Below, one piece after another: positions 15,101 through 22,713 of a stretch of DNA of 64,000 nucleotides. Both the position numbers and the translations under genes were made by a program. How positions within the stretch are numbered: the first letter of the stretch is position 1; every line of letters begins with the position of its first letter. The notes under the pieces are model-generated. The model was given only the letters and a program-made list of their open reading frames with translations, had not been told where the DNA came from and searched no databases. The DNA is from Xanthostigma xanthostigma (lineage: Eukaryota; Arthropoda; Insecta; Raphidioptera; Raphidiidae): NCBI GenBank assembly GCA_963575645.1, contig OY754470.1, positions 2,542,001-2,606,000 of the forward strand, read 5' to 3'.

Positions 15101-16827
15101 TTCTTATACATTAGTACAATATTATTTGCACAATTGACAGAACAATTTTATAAGAAAACTGTTTTATGATAATTTTAAAATTAAAAAATTGTCGAGATTC
15201 ATAATAAATGATCATGTATATTAGAATTATTTTTACAATTTACCATCTTAACTTGCATTGAGGTATGTTATAGCTTTTAGTATTGTCTATCTATAATGTT
15301 TATAATGTAAGTTAGAAATTATAATAATATATGTAACGAATATTATACATGTTCATAGGCCCTGATGATGAAAATATATTTTTCGAAACGTTGGTCACAA
15401 GCGATACACTGGTAAAGCTTATTTTCAATTGTTCCTCAACCAAATAAATCTCCTTCAATACATATTTTGGAACAAAACTTCTACTAACAAAATAAAATAA
15501 CGTTTTTATTTAGGCTTAATTTTTTACAAAAAAACTTTTCTTGGTGAAATTCGGACATTACGTCTTAAGGATCTCGTTTATATAAAATTATTATCTCAAA
15601 AAAAAAAAATTTAATTAACACGGTAAAATTGTTACCTTTTTTATTGATTAACGCCTGAAAAATTTATTGATAAGTTTTCTTTACAAAGGATGTTGTGTGT
15701 AAAAAAAAATACAATACGAGTATTTGACGATTCTTATTTTAACTACGCCACTGAATAAAAAACGAAACAATTTTAGATAAAATATTGCAGTGAACTATGG
15801 TACACTTTATATAAAATAGTCTTTAAATTATTCTGATAAAGGACCTCGCACAAACCTTATGGGATTTGGTTCTCGATTAAATTGATCGAAAATGGTTTTA
15901 TTTTACAGTTGAAAGGTCATTTAGAAAAAATGCTCATGGGAGCATAGCCTAAAAACCAATCGATTTTTGGCTACCGATATGTTTAGCAAGATTTTAGGTA
16001 TAGGGATATCCATTGAATTCACAATCTTAAAAAATCCTAAGCTATAGAGTGTTTTCGAGTGCGCTGAATTCGAATATGATATTATTATTTTATACAGAGT
16101 GACACCTCCCAACATTGCCTACCTAGTTTTCGACTATTTTTCCATTTCTCTAAAAAAAAGCAAAAAAGTTGAATATGGAACATGTTTGTGAATTCAATGG
16201 ATATCCCTATGTCTAAAATCTCACTAAACATATCTGTAGCTAGAAGTCTATTGGGTTTTAGGTTATGCGCCCATGGACACTTTTTCTTAGTGACCTTTAA
16301 ACCATAAACTAAACCATTTTCGATCAGTTTAACCGAAAACCAAATCCCATAAGGTTTGTGTGGGGTCCTTTTACAGGGAAAATTCAGTTTCTTATAAAAT
16401 ATTCAAAAGATACAAGATTATTGACTTTGTAAAAAAAAAAACAATTTTAGGTATACCTTGCCTCTGTCAAAGTAATAAAACAATAAAATTAGGTATTAAA
16501 TCTATAGTCTGCAATAATTAACAAAAGCTGGTTTTATGTAATTCCGTCGACTACAGATACAGTCCACGGGTTGACGATGGAAGAACGGGTATATATGGTG
16601 GAAGCACAGAGTACTGACCTCACGATCGAGCGATTTGACGACAGTAACAACTCCGGTGTCCCGATCAACATGAAGTCTGTCGGTGCCAACTAGTCCGAAG
16701 TGAACCGGCGAACCTTCTGGGTCGCTGCCTTCCAGCTGACCAACTCTCTCGCCGATGGCTGTCTTCTCCGAGAGAACTAAGTTGTTCAGGTCGATTGTAA
16801 ACACTGGTGGTAGATTCGCTCCGCATA
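1..16827 (-). CDS. Cad87A: Cadherin-87A, N-terminal two-thirds (partial at both ends; 16 exons)
   Basis: This gene encodes a large calcium-dependent adhesion protein of the plasma membrane. Minus-strand exons in transcript order are 16619-16827, 5871-6008, 5419-5544, 5147-5281, 4412-4604, 3942-4054, 3656-3853, 3338-3493, 2836-3186, 2298-2618, 1930-2053, 1547-1836, 1050-1338, 731-946, 210-640 and 1-138. All introns are GT-AG and every junction keeps frame, giving about 1142 codons. EC linker motifs appear in order: DENDNAPMF, DVQNTPPVF, DVNDEPPSF, DANDNAPIF, DSNDNPPTF, DVNNNAPTF, NVNDKFPYF, DVNDFAPVF, NINDMDPVF, DVNDNPPIF. That is ten complete EC repeats plus the start of EC11. The start CGANLPPVF and blocks such as DYFLLDAITGELRTAKPLD and DYEDPNQRKFI match what I recall of Drosophila Cad87A, better than other fly cadherins. 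The signal-peptide exon and the C-terminal half are not in view. Orthology is from memory, not from a search. Confidence 0.85.
210..640 (-). CDS. Cad87A: Cad87A exon: end of EC9 and most of EC10
   Basis: 143 codons after a split Gly, IVKIKKRINYEEINSLNF... to ...FKRSVAVP. It contains the variant linker NINDMDPVF, DDDKDD and LDRE motifs and is the longest exon seen. Acceptor TTTTCAG, donor CCT|GTAAGT. Confidence 0.93.
731..946 (-). CDS. Cad87A: Cad87A exon: end of EC8 and start of EC9
   Basis: 71 full codons between two split Gly codons, TLIITIVDVNDFAPVF... to ...YFVIDNVT. It contains the DVNDFAPVF linker, EEQPVDT and DEDS. Acceptor TTTCAG, donor CTG|GTAAGT. Confidence 0.92.
1050..1338 (-). 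CDS. Cad87A: Cad87A exon: EC8
   Basis: 96 codons plus one base, VSEDAKVDTIVHTLTAIDPD... to ...APEVQQAQ. It holds the DPD calcium motif and a divergent LQRD in place of LDRE. Acceptor TTTTACAG, donor AAG|GTAAGG. Confidence 0.9.
1547..1836 (-). CDS. Cad87A: Cad87A exon: EC7 core and its linker
   Basis: Completes a Gly codon, then 96 codons TSVEHTMAVDADSGINAEI... to ...PATQRAEV-type end. It contains DADSG, LDYDRR and the variant linker NVNDKFPYF. Acceptor ATTTGTAG, donor GAA|GTAAGT. A plus-strand open frame over the same DNA is a shadow. Confidence 0.92.
1930..2053 (-). CDS. Cad87A: Cad87A exon: end of EC6 and start of EC7
   Basis: 41 codons plus one base, AFDGKFTSTCLVNITVHDVNN... to ...VAENAPI. 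The DVNNNAPTF linker closes EC6 and NIT is a potential N-glycosylation site. Acceptor TTTTCCAG, donor TTG|GTAAAT. Confidence 0.92.
2298..2618 (-). CDS. Cad87A: Cad87A exon: end of EC5 and most of EC6
   Basis: 107 codons, ATDDNGKGQTTIVPL... to ...DSIILTIE, with the DSNDNPPTF linker and DAD motif. Acceptor TTTTTGCAG, donor GAG|GTATTT, phase 0 on both sides. Confidence 0.92.
2836..3186 (-). CDS. Cad87A: Cad87A exon: end of EC4 and most of EC5
   Basis: 117 codons, VVAEEVYTNPRLSSTATV... to ...RPVYFLSYK. It carries the DANDNAPIF linker, DRDSG and LDFE calcium motifs, and two Cys (APCETPGHGDC) close enough for a local disulfide. Acceptor TTCTTAG, donor AAG|GTGCGT, phase 0 on both sides. Confidence 0.92.
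3338..3493 (-). CDS. Cad87A: Cad87A exon: middle of EC4
   Basis: 52 codons, GSNSVFSLRLEDVSEAF... to ...LDYEDPNQRKFIIL, with the LDYE calcium motif. Acceptor GCTTTTAG, donor CTG|GTAATT, phase 0 on both sides. It was found by joining the flanking exons. Confidence 0.9.
3656..3853 (-). CDS. Cad87A: Cad87A exon: end of EC3 and start of EC4
   Basis: 66 codons, AREMVDGVAGNDPLTV... to ...MTVKDPDV, including the DVNDEPPSF linker and the PENVPNGT start of EC4. Acceptor TTTTTCAG, donor GTT|GTAAGT, phase 0 on both sides. Confidence 0.92.
3942..4054 (-). CDS. Cad87A: Cad87A exon: middle of EC3
   Basis: Completes an Asn codon and then encodes PMDYFLLDAITGELRTAKPLD... to ...LTLTIR (37 codons). The stretch is highly conserved in Cad87A as I remember it. 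Acceptor TTTTCAG, donor AGG|GTAATG. A longer open frame here is in another phase and is not coding. Confidence 0.9.
4412..4604 (-). CDS. Cad87A: Cad87A exon: end of EC2 and start of EC3
   Basis: 64 codons plus one base, DGNLNSSASVEIKVGDVQNTPPVF... to ...KVVYELVT. The linker DVQNTPPVF is degenerate compared with DxNDNxPxF, so calcium ligation at the EC2-EC3 junction may be weaker. VHARDGD supplies the DxD-type site. Acceptor TTTCTAG, donor ACAA|GTAAGA. Confidence 0.9.
4605..5146. other. Cad87A intron, no feature
   Basis: A 542-bp AT-rich intron with a short direct duplication of ACTAGTAACTTT near 5017-5042. No gene, transposon terminus or RNA fold was recognised. Confidence 0.6.
5147..5281 (-). 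CDS. Cad87A: Cad87A exon: middle of EC2
   Basis: 45 codons, FAEVCTKFEVVS... to ...QLLLEAS, containing an LDYN motif in the position of the usual LDYE/LDRE. Acceptor TTTTTCAG, donor TCG|GTTAGG, phase 0 on both sides. It was recognised by frame and by fit to its neighbours rather than by length. Confidence 0.85.
5419..5544 (-). CDS. Cad87A: Cad87A exon: start of EC2
   Basis: 42 codons, VPYETTVPEDTPVGT... to ...CSDMPQ, typical of the first strands of an EC repeat (xYxxxVPEDTPVGTTI). Acceptor TTTCAG, donor CAG|GTTAGT, phase 0 on both sides. A longer open frame overlapping it is in the wrong frame. Confidence 0.88.
5871..6008 (-). CDS. Cad87A: Cad87A exon: end of EC1
   Basis: 46 codons from VNDTLKFLVTLEDEV to APMFKD, including the DENDNAPMF linker that closes EC1. 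Acceptor TTTTTTGCAG, donor GAT|GTAAGT. It joins in phase 0 to the exon at 16619-16827, giving SLDRE-VNDTLKFLV across a 10.6 kb intron. This is the expected continuation of a cadherin repeat. Confidence 0.9.
6111..6254. mobile_element. Small MITE-like element with CAGTGCCGTA termini
   Basis: CAGTGCCGTAACCAG at the left is matched by TAGCTACGGCACTG at the right, an imperfect inverted repeat. The interior 6170-6250 is unusually GC-rich for this region. Too short to encode a transposase; a non-autonomous DNA element is likely. Confidence 0.45.
7526..7962 (+). mobile_element. tRNA-derived SINE, family 1, sense copy
   Basis: The head carries a pol III A box (TAGTGGTGAGAGC) and a perfect B box (GGTTCGAATCC) about 40 bp apart. 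A unique body of about 350 bp follows, ending in an (ATT)n tail at 7944-7960. The body from 7600 to 7940 matches the reverse complement of 60422-60804, so this is one dispersed family. A target duplication was not evident for this copy. Confidence 0.8.
9103..9712 (-). mobile_element. ACGTGATAACGT element, copy A (full length, antisense)
   Basis: About 600 bp, matching the plus-oriented copies at 18735 and 31158 end to end. ACGTGATAACGT sits near one end and its reverse complement near the other, which argues for a terminal-inverted-repeat DNA element, although its superfamily is not recognised. It contains no open frame long enough for a transposase. Confidence 0.75.
10229..10500 (+). mobile_element. 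GAAGTAAAACTTC element, truncated copy
   Basis: Begins AAGTAAAACTTCTTTAGGCACG and shares about 270 bp with 49204-49470. Shared parts include an internal duplicated block (GAGGGAGATATAAGTTAGTG at about 10357 and 10422, spacing 65 bp). No right terminus was found, so the copy appears truncated. Confidence 0.65.
11697..11747. repeat. Perfect hairpin, 24-bp arms
   Basis: The arm at 11697-11720 (ATTATTTGGATTTTTTCCCG...) is the exact reverse complement of 11724-11747, with a 3-nt loop (TAC). Followed on one side by sequence that does not pair. It may be a remnant of a foldback element. Confidence 0.75.
12590..12770 (-). mobile_element. tRNA-derived SINE, family 2, antisense copy
   Basis: Read on the minus strand, a tRNA-like part includes CTCGATTCCCG (B-box-like) and ends in GCGACTCGCACTTGGCCGG, followed by a T run. 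Similar organisation occurs at 47668-48050 and 52217-52385. The terminus is one I recall as frequent in moth and butterfly genomes. Followed by a (TAGA)n stretch at 12771-12788. Confidence 0.6.
13253..14030 (+). repeat. 156-bp tandem array, about five units
   Basis: The marker TTCGTTCA recurs at 13253, 13409, 13565, 13721 and 13877, exactly 156 bp apart each time. Units carry ATCTCATGAACAAATGA, a GCGATCGACGCAG block and ACCTAAGAAAGTAA. Units two and three look identical, while the outer half-units are diverged. The array sits within a longer transposon-like stretch that ends near 14510. Confidence 0.9.
14380..14512 (+). mobile_element. Terminal fragment of a lepidopteran-type retroelement
   Basis: Contains GACAGACGGACGGACAGC, a GGCTTAGTAATATGGTCCCG block and AAAGAACCCTAAAAA. 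I recall this arrangement as a common 3' end of interspersed elements in moths and butterflies. The class (LINE-like or SINE) cannot be settled from the fragment. Confidence 0.5.
15362..15396 (+). ncRNA. Hammerhead-ribozyme-like core, copy 1
   Basis: CTGATGA (15362-15368) is followed by one extra T, a stem GAAAA/TTTTC closing a TATAT loop, then GAAAC (15385-15389), GTTG and GTC (15394-15396). This matches the order CUGANGA - stem II - GAAA - short stem III - GUC of type I hammerheads, known from Penelope-like retroelements. The stem I flanks do not obviously pair, so it is probably a decayed copy. Confidence 0.35.
15837..16372. mobile_element. Foldback MITE, arms about 180 bp
   Basis: Left arm 15837-16025 (AAAGGACCTCGCACAAACC...) is the imperfect reverse complement of 16190-16372 (...GGTTTGTGTGGGGTCCTTTT). 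The arms include the matched pair CCATTGAATTCACAA and TTGTGAATTCAATGG. The middle holds no coding potential. Arm divergence suggests an old insertion, about 250 bp from a Cad87A exon. Confidence 0.8.
16619..16827 (-). CDS. Cad87A: Cad87A first exon in window: start of EC1
   Basis: The exon encodes 69 full codons, CGANLPPVFTIDLNN... to ...VVKSLDRE, the first two-thirds of EC1 with the LDRE calcium motif. The acceptor is ACACAG and the donor GAG|GTCAGT. It begins with two bases (TA) that complete a codon, so the missing upstream exon must end in phase 1. No initiator Met or signal peptide is present, so it cannot be the first coding exon. Confidence 0.9.
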
Positions 16828-17447
16828 CTGTGTAAACAAAACAAACTTTGTTAATATCTACAAAACTCTATCCCTCTCTCTCTCTATACATATATGCTAA
16901 TTAATTAAGTCCATGTGTGTTAAAACTTTACGCCGGGTTGCAGAAAGCATAGTTAAGTGTGGCGTTACGCTCACCCGCTTCAAAAGAGACAAACATATAT
17001 ATCTGTAGGATTTAACGTGCGAAAGAATGAGATGGAATACATTACACAGCGTATCTAAGGAGTAAACTCCAGTCGTGCGTCGGAGCTGACACACGCACAC
17101 TTTTTTTTGTAATAAACGTATTTTGTAAAAATTATTTTCGACTTACGTAAGTAGGCCACTTACGCAAGTTGAAAAGTTTCCATTGAAATGCAAATTTATA
17201 CTATAGAAATTAACTATTATACACAATTCTAAACATAGCATATTTCTGTTATACACGATTTTACAGATATACCAAAATGTACACTCCAATACACAATTAT
17301 TATCATGAACACACACAATGGAAATTCTAGGGTACCTATTATATTATAATGTTTGTGTACAGTCCGGTTTTAAATTACCCTTTCGTAACATCGACTACAA
17401 ATTTATATTGATTAATTGCACAACTGCATCAAGTCAATGATTCCTTG

Positions 17448-17700
17448 CTAAGCTATCCAGCGCTGATTTTCTAGATGGCTCTTATGTACTCGCTTCACAC
17501 GATGCGTCTTTTCAAGCTTGTTTTGTAGATGGGTTTGGAGCGCGCGCAATGACCAAAGAGCAGAACGTGACAGTTGTCTGAGCAAATATAGATAGATTGA
17601 CGCCATGTTGGTTTGTGGGCGTTTGTCCGTATCGCCCACGTGACAAGAAACATTTCCTGATTGTATATCTGTATTTTTTGATTGAAATAATGTATTCAAT
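17448..17700 (+). mobile_element. GAGGCTGGTTTTGCCGCTA family, copy 1
   Basis: Shares CGCTTCACACGATGCGT, TTGTAGATGGGTTTGG, GCGCGCAATGA and a GGGCGTTTGTCC...CGCCCACGTGACAAGA block with 37728-38040, and shorter parts with 22092, 53905 and 60221. The long minus-strand open frame over it is a by-product of the repeat. Superfamily unknown. Confidence 0.6.
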
Positions 17701-18048
17701 TGTTGCTATAGTAGTCGATAGCTTGCGCTGTTTCTTTTGAATGTATGCAAACTGACAAGATTTAAGAGTTGCACGTATTAACTTGTATCTATTTGATAAT
17801 ACTCACGGAATACTCTGAAATTACTAAATTTGTCTCAAGTGCACGCAAAAACTTCGACAGTATTTATTTGTTCAGTATTACAAATAAATCTAATTGCCAT
17901 TTTATTTACACGAAAAATATTTGCTTGAATTAAAGTTAGAAGACAGATAGAAAGTTTCTTATGTATTTAATGACAAAAAGTTTATTTGAAACAGAACAAG
18001 CTATACAACTTACACATCAAATGCACAGACACTTTCAACTCAAACAGT

Positions 18049-18217
18049 AAGTTCGTTCCAAGCAGCCGCGAACGGTAATAAAACCGTACACAGCCTTGTT
18101 ACTGCGCAAGACTGTCTTGCGCAGTATCGATTTTTGAGCTAGTGCGCAAATTAGTCTTGCGCAGTGACAAGACTGTGTACGGTTCTATTATCGTTCGCGG
18201 CTGCTTGGAACGAACCT
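18049..18217. mobile_element. MITE with about 68-bp inverted arms and a nested hairpin
   Basis: TTCGTTCCAAGCAGCCGCGA at the left is mirrored by TCGCGGCTGCTTGGAACGAA at the right, and pairing continues through GTACACAG and CTGCGCAAGAC. The centre contains a further short palindrome (GCGCAAGACTGTCTTGCGC). A compact hairpin element with arms of high identity, so fairly recent. Confidence 0.85.
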
Positions 18218-18354
18218 AGTGTAAAAACCCAAAGCGTAACTACATATAATTTCTGAAGAATTACATCGAATGTGTTCCTTTTAGGCGTTTTGATTTCACA
18301 TATAAATGAGGCTCTCAAATTACACGCACTAGGAATCGGATGTGTACCTAATCT

Positions 18355-18480
18355 ATACTATAAAAAGAGAGTGCGAATTTTGTGTAGGTAATCTCCGGAA
18401 CCACTACACCTATTTGATGCAGGTCCGGACCACTAGTCTCAACATAATTTTCAAAGCTTCAAGGAAGTTCTAGAGAATGA
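18355..18480 (+). mobile_element. 5' fragment of a CTATACTA-type (Helitron-like) element
   Basis: Starts CTATACTATAAAAAGAGAG and continues with AATCTCCGGAACCACTAC and a TTTGATGCAGGTCCGGACCA stretch. It resembles the start of the longer element at 38361. Only the left part is recognisable. Assignment is from recalled lepidopteran repeats. Confidence 0.35.
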
Positions 18481-18734
18481 ACTAGTAAACAAAGAATTTA
18501 ACAAATTTAATGATTTTATAGTGCAAACAATTGTAAATGACATGTTACAAAATTGTCAATTGTAACGAACTATATTATTATCATTATTATTATATCTAAA
18601 GCACAATTATTATAGGTACGCCCCATATCCAACATTTGGCTGGGAATTCCTATTCTATTTTAGATCAGTTTTAGATCAGAAATGGCTATATCAACGCTTT
18701 TGCAATTCTTGCTAAATTATTGACTATATAATAA

Positions 18735-19317
18735 TTTTTGACGTGATAACGTCTTATAAATTGATGAATCACCAATCTTATAAATTGATAAAACACCGGC
18801 TGCATGCACGAAAAAGTGTAACGTTCCTAACGTTCCGCCTGACCCTGTGCGTGCTTTTCTCGAAAACGGCCCTAACGATTTGGATGAAATTTACTGAAAA
18901 GGGATTTTGGGGGGCAAAAAATCGTTTTAGCTAGGTCTCATCTCTCGAAAAAATCGTTTTCTTACAAATTTTATCATTATAAAAATCAATTTTTTGACGT
19001 ATGAAAATACTTAAATATTGTAAGTAGGTTTTGGAATTTTATATTATAAACAGTGAAACAATTGTTTCATAAATAGTATGACAGTTAATCTTTGAGACTT
19101 AAACAAATACAAAAGAAAGAAAGTTAATAAAAAAAATTATTTTTATAGGTGGTGAGTAATTTAATAAATAAAATTAACCTAAATTTGAAGCGAAAGATGC
19201 AATATCATAGATTCGAATTATTATAATTATTATTTAAATTTAGGTTATGTATTACGGAATACGTTATCACGTAAAACTATCGTCCGTAAACCGACTTTAC
19301 AGACAACCAATTTTTTG
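18735..19317 (+). mobile_element. ACGTGATAACGT element, copy B (full length)
   Basis: Left end TTTTTGACGTGATAACGTC, right end ...GACAACCAATTTTTT. Internal landmarks shared with copies A and D include CACCGGCTGCATGCACG, GATTTTGGGGGGC and GAAGCGAAAGATGCAATATC. It abuts copy C with no spacer. Confidence 0.8.
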
Positions 19318-19580
19318 ACGTGATAACGTCTTATAAATTGATGAATCACCAATCTTATAAATTGATAAAACACCGGCTGCATGCACGAAAAAGTGTAACG
19401 TTCCTAACGTTCGTAACGTTCCGCCTGACCCTGTGCGTGCTTTTCTCGAAAACGGCCCTAACGATTTGGATGAAATTTACTGAAAAGGGATTTTGGGGGG
19501 CAAAAAATCGTTTTAGCTAGGTCTCATCTCTCGAAAAATCGTTTTCTTACAAATTTTATCATTATAAAAATCAATTTTTT
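19312..19580 (+). mobile_element. ACGTGATAACGT element, copy C (left half only)
   Basis: Starts inside the shared AATTTTTTGACGTGATAACG junction with copy B and matches its first 265 bp, stopping after AAAAATCAATTTTTT. It has one extra AACGTTCGT unit compared with copy B. The arrangement is a head-to-tail tandem of one full and one half element. Confidence 0.8.
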
Positions 19581-20355
19581 CATCTGTTAATTCGACCCAT
19601 AGGATGAAAAGGGCATAAATAATAAATTACTGTTTTGAGATATTTCTGTTTAAAATTTTGAAAGTTGGTGTTCCCGATTTGTTTAACATTTTATTCTCAA
19701 ATGTCACTTCCCTGTTCATTTTTCAAAAAAGGGAAATAATTTTTCAAATCGCTTCAGTACCTAGTTCAGGAGATTATCCGCATCCAATAAACATCTTCTT
19801 TATAATATTAGTATAGAATATAGATATTTGTATAATCAGTGAATTAATACTTTCCGTGTCTATATGGATAATATGATAATATGAATCTAAATCTATCTTT
19901 AAGTGGTAGTAAAGAAGAACACCTGTATCGTTTAATAATAATATCGTCTTAAGTAATGTTCGTTGATGATGAATAGTCAAAAGCTTCTTGATCATGTTTC
20001 AGAGATAAATTGTCGTTAAACTATCGACTAGATGTCATAAACGCGTTTCATGCAGAAAACTTCTTTAACGGCTGTGTATGATCACTCATTAGTAGCACTG
20101 ACGTCTCTTGTGACAAGTTTGCATTTATATAATATTATAATGTGGAAAATGTAATTAGATTTTCAAAGTTTGCTGTGCCATGAATTTGATTATTTTCAAA
20201 GTTTATAAGCAAAACAACATGATCGATAAAACACGTGCAATTTATCCTTTTTACCACGTTTTATTTAACTCGCTTTCTTGTGTGTCTGTCCGGGTGGACA
20301 AATACATATAATTTATTTTTACTTGTTTACTGTTGTAAGGCACAATGCAGTCACT

Positions 20356-20406
20356 GGTCTATAGCTCAGTTGGTTAGAGTGTCGCGGGTTCGATCCCCCA
20401 TTGGAC
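20356..20406 (+). pseudogene. tRNA-like relic lacking the anticodon arm
   Basis: TAGCTCAGTTGGTTAGAG (D-arm and A box) is followed almost at once by GCGGGTTCGATCCC (T-arm and B box). The anticodon and variable arms are missing and the acceptor stem pairs poorly. It cannot be a working tRNA; a deleted tRNA or SINE head is likely. Confidence 0.6.
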
Positions 20407-20472
20407 ATATAATATTTTTACTTTTTTACGATGTATTTTTGTTCTTTTTTTACTAAAAAGTATAAAAATAGT

Positions 20473-20790
20473 AAAAGAAATAAAAAAAAAATAATATACC
20501 ACGTTTTTAAAGCGAACTAAAAAGTATACTTAAAATAATTTCTTTTCAGACAGATTTTTAATTTGTAGGATTTGAAACGAAAAACGTGGGGTGCATACGA
20601 TAGTTATATAAAAAGTGTAGAGAGTAGCTATCAATGAAAAAATCTATTTATGAGAGAAAACGAATAATGCGCCCCACGTTTTTCGTTTCAAATCCTACAA
20701 GTTAAAAATCTGTATGCAAAGAAATTATTTTATACTTTTATTTTTTACTTTAAAAACGTGGCATATTATTTTTTTTTATTTCTTTTATTT
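20473..20790. mobile_element. Foldback MITE, arms about 120 bp
   Basis: Left arm 20473-20596 and right arm 20669-20790 are near reverse complements. The pair GGATTTGAAACGAAAAACGT and ACGTTTTTCGTTTCAAATCC is exact. The loop of about 70 bp has no coding potential. It could form a long hairpin RNA if transcribed. Confidence 0.85.
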
Positions 20791-22091
20791 TAAATGTCTC
20801 GGTAAAAAAAAAAAATAACCTGAGTAATATTGTTGGCAATTTTTTTGATATCAGTAAAATAAATAAGAAGATAAGATAAATCAAACTTAAAAAAGAAAGA
20901 TAGACTGAGCTTTTAGTTAATTAAAGTTCAAAAAAGAAACACAATATGACAATACCAATTTAACAGATAAAAATCAATATGTATTATAAAATCGCATATA
21001 CAATCACGAACTCCCCTATATACTTTGTAAAAAGTAAAAAGGTTGGTAAAAATACAATAATTTGAATGGATTTAAAAATTACTTCAAAGAATAAAAACAT
21101 TTACTAATGACATTTTTTTTAATTTAACTTTGACTCCAAAAAGATTAAGTGATTGATTTTTTATGTTCTCTAAAATGTGATCAAATATTAAAGGACCAAT
21201 AATGGAAATCTATTACAAATCATCAGGTTCCAATTTATTAGTTTAAGATTTCTTATGCGCATTTGCCTTACCTATTTGATCACGAAGAAGTGAATGACGT
21301 ATTAATAGAGTTAAATTTAACGTTTTCAATCATTCAGTACAGCTCTTAAAGACCGCGCACACTTGTCAAGCATAAACCTGCATAACCAGCAGAGCACACA
21401 CCTGCAGCCTGCACGATGTCCAGCACATTAATTTACTGCAGGTTTCGTAATGCGCGGTAGACATTTTGAAATAGTTTTATCGACGCAAATTAATTAATGA
21501 AAACGTCACATCACTAGCATACTGGATCGATCCAGCACGGCTAGACAGAAACTGCAGGTGATCGACTAACTTGCTGATGGCAGGTGCTGATCTAATGTGC
21601 GCTACCCCGTTAAATAACATGAACTAACCATATATAATGGCCGTAATAATAGACAAGCTACAAGTTCAAGATTAAATTATTTTTTTTTTATTTTCAGTAG
21701 TCTGTTAAAAACGATTTTCTTGAAATTCTCAGAATCTTTCTTACCACGGTAATCCTATTCACTCTACTGAACATTACTAATCGAATTATGTCACCATATT
21801 CGATACAATACATTTATTACATCTGGCTGAATTCTCTAAGCCCAATATGAAGTCATCACAAGGATCCTTCATGAGACCACAAAGAAATTCAAGCTACATG
21901 AGAGAACCTATACTGAAGATGGGTCTCTCATATATGAAAAGAAAGACATAGACACAGAAGGTATCTGCGCGGATAAAAAGTTCAAAGAAAACCGTTTGTA
22001 GGACACGGAAAAAAGGAATAAAATTTACGAATTACACTAGACTTTTACTTTTCATGATACTGCCACACAGCGACATTTAAAAACAAATTCT

Positions 22092-22438
22092 GGAAAAGCC
22101 TCTGCACACGAGGTTGGCTTTGCCGCTAGATTTGACTGCTAGTTTTTAAGCGTTGGTTGTCGTGATAACTTTTATGTGTTCTCATCACATGATGCATGTA
22201 TTGAAGCTTGCTTTGTAGATGGGTTTGGTTATAAAATTAATAGAAAATATCGCTATCTGTATTACATTTAAGACATTTTCATTTTCCCGTAAATCTTGGA
22301 TATCCGCACAGATATGTTTCCAGACCTGACTATAGGTGTGTTTTAAAGGGCAGCGTTTAAAATAAACGCCCGAAAACATTAATAAAAACATCCGTTTTGT
22401 TTCGAACGAATTCATTCGAGTAACGTAACCGAAACCAA
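22092..22438 (+). mobile_element. GAGGCTGGTTTTGCCGCTA family, copy 2
   Basis: Contains CTGCACACGAGGTTGGCTTT, GCCGCTAGATTTGACTGCTA, a CACATGATGCATGTATTGAA block and TTGTAGATGGGTTTGG, in the same order as the copies at 37728 and 60221. The right boundary is uncertain. Confidence 0.6.
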
Positions 22439-22579
22439 ATGAACCGCGAAGAGAAAATCCTAATCCGGGGAAATTTTTTCTATCGAGATGAACCGATCCT
22501 TACAAAATTAAATAAAAGCGACCAAATCGCAAAAACAATCGGCCGTCAAAAGATACATCAGGAATTAGAATGTCACTAA
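22439..22579 (+). CDS. Possible 46-residue open reading frame, unknown
   Basis: An ATG preceded by an in-frame TAA opens a 46-codon frame, starting MNREEKILIRGNFF and ending QELECH. It is rich in charged residues and has no recognised domain, signal peptide or membrane segment. It lies just after a repeat copy. A chance frame or a transposon remnant is as likely as a real microprotein. Confidence 0.15.
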   Translation: MNREEKILIRGNFFYRDEPILTKLNKSDQIAKTIGRQKIHQELECH

Positions 22580-22713
22580 AAAATATGATCGCGATTCTAC
22601 TAAACTAAAAAATAGCTGAACAGTACGTAGCTAAAAAACTAAAAGCCGCCGATGAAAGGGTAGTAATTACTATTTGTGTTTAACTAATTATAGGTATTTA
22701 TATTGAAAAAAAT

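Larger units (their letters stand above)
6009..16618 (-). other. Cad87A: 10.6 kb Cad87A intron filled with repeats
   Basis: No exon-like segment with cadherin motifs was found here, and the flanking exons join in frame without one. It holds a small inverted-repeat element (6111-6254), a tRNA-derived SINE (7526-7962), a copy of the ACGTGATAACGT element (9103-9712), a truncated GAAGTAAAACTTC element (10229-10500), a hairpin (11697-11747), an antisense SINE (12590-12770), a 156-bp tandem array (13253-14030), a hammerhead-like core (15362-15396) and a foldback MITE (15837-16372). Stretches between these show nothing recognisable. Confidence 0.75.

Noticed and set aside
17140..17250. Short minus-strand ATG exon with a GC|GTAAGT donor, tested as Cad87A exon 1
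   Set aside because: METFQLA is too short for a signal peptide and leaves two bases instead of the required one.
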